A stretch of 22,316 bases of DNA, taken from NCBI GenBank assembly GCA_050014415.1, contig JBEKDJ010000048.1, positions 1 to 22,316 on the forward strand. Direction: 5' to 3'. Under the pieces are notes generated by a model, which saw only the letters and a program-made list of their open reading frames with translations, ran no database searches and was not told where the DNA came from. Below are positions 21,842 to 22,316 of the stretch, piece by piece. Position 1 is the first letter of the stretch; every line of letters starts with the position of its first letter. The stretch comes from JBEKDJ01 sp050014415 (GTDB taxonomy: Bacteria > Desulfobacterota > BSN033 > UBA1163). The translations under genes were made by a program, and so were the position numbers.

Positions 21842-22316
21842 ATGAAGGTTAGGGAGGTCTTGTCCAAAACCATTCTTACCAAAACGGCCATTCCCGGCTT
21901 TGACTACTGTATCAATCCTTATGTGGGATGTGGCCATGGTTGCCGTTACTGTTATGCCAGTTTTATGAAGCGGTTCACCGGTCATCAAGAACCGTGGGGA
22001 GAATTTGTCGATGTTAAAGTAAACGCTCCCCATTTGTTGAAGAAGCAGTTGAAAAGAGCAAGGCATGGAATTGTCGCGCTGAGTACAGTGACCGATCCCT
22101 ATCAACCCCTGGAGAAGACTTACAAGATAACCCGAAGATGTCTGGAAGCACTTTTGGAGGATGAATTTTCAGTCAATATACTAACCCGATCGTTCCTCTG
22201 CCTGAGAGACATCGACCTGTTCAAGAAGTTACGGGAGATCGAAGTGGGGCTTTCCGTTACAACCGACGATGAAGATATAAGAAAGATCTTTGAACCTCAC
22301 TCCCCTTCCATCCACT
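21842..22316 (+). CDS. SplB-like radical SAM protein (DNA repair photolyase family), 5' part
   Basis: The first 158 residues are in the window; the gene runs past its end. YCINPYVGCGHGCRYCYAS has the radical SAM Cys-x3-Cys-x2-Cys motif (Cys30, Cys34, Cys37) that binds the [4Fe-4S] cluster and S-adenosylmethionine. The context (VTDPYQPLEKTYKITRRCLE) is that of the COG1533 group (spore photoproduct lyase relatives, many of unknown substrate). The start ATG at 21842 lies a few residues before the usual N-terminus. The ribosome-binding site is poor. Substrate cannot be deduced from this part. Confidence 0.9.
   Translation, partial: MKVREVLSKTILTKTAIPGFDYCINPYVGCGHGCRYCYASFMKRFTGHQEPWGEFVDVKVNAPHLLKKQLKRARHGIVALSTVTDPYQPLEKTYKITRRCLEALLEDEFSVNILTRSFLCLRDIDLFKKLREIEVGLSVTTDDEDIRKIFEPHSPSIH

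Overview
The window (22.3 kb, moderate GC) reads as the chromosome of an anaerobic, amino-acid- or organic-acid-using bacterium. It most resembles the deltaproteobacterial / Desulfobacterota sphere. The grounds are a four-subunit 2-oxoacid:ferredoxin oxidoreductase, a class I CoA-transferase, an aldehyde:ferredoxin oxidoreductase (AOR) family enzyme with Fe-S and cytochrome b partners, Tat-exported proteins, and a CstA-type transporter. This is a judgement from gene content only. There is no rRNA or other taxonomic marker, and I saw no tRNA, CRISPR array, prophage or insertion sequence.

Layout. 1-1266: no clear gene at first, then a small secreted protein and the decayed remnant of a short-chain dehydrogenase. 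1267-6083 (minus strand): ferredoxin (delta), alpha, beta and gamma subunits of a VorB/Kor-type 2-oxoacid oxidoreductase, followed by an orphan periplasmic substrate-binding protein and a putative permuted NlpC/P60-like protein. 6385-8156 (plus, divergent from the oxidoreductase genes): a two-subunit CoA-transferase. 8318-9938 (plus): a small zincin metallopeptidase and a PLP aminotransferase. 9907-15366 (minus): a membrane-bound AOR module (Tat-type four-cluster Fe-S protein, AOR catalytic subunit, cytochrome b anchor, perhaps a 49-aa protein), a secreted FN3-like protein, and a Tat-exported DUF362 protein with a clear terminator. 15710-16450 (plus): a free-standing LeuA/CimA regulatory domain and a 58-aa Cys-rich protein. 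16459-20879 (plus): a cstA operon consisting of a near-consensus promoter, a 31-aa leader ORF coupled to cstA, cstA, a 90-aa protein, and two ArsA/Get3-like ATPases. 20994-22316 (plus): a membrane-anchored, possibly nuclease-like protein and the 5' part of a SplB-like radical SAM protein.

Working together. The oxidoreductase and CoA-transferase genes sit back to back and could form a ferredoxin-linked path from a 2-oxoacid to acyl-CoA to free acid plus a new CoA thioester, with the binding protein capturing a substrate. The AOR module looks like an electron-transfer chain from an aldehyde or related substrate to quinone, or the reverse. The most unusual block is the cstA cluster. A CstA-family (peptide/pyruvate-type) carrier lies next to two separate ArsA-like ATPases whose active-site motifs have diverged in complementary ways: the second has Asn in place of the switch I Asp. 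Neither looks like an arsenite pump or Get3. This suggests an uncharacterised heterodimeric ATPase acting with CstA.

A recurring non-coding theme is a set of low-complexity, imperfectly palindromic spacers of the TTTGACATTTGA and GAGTTTGGAGTTT kind. They lie between genes at six or more places, often inside apparent operons.
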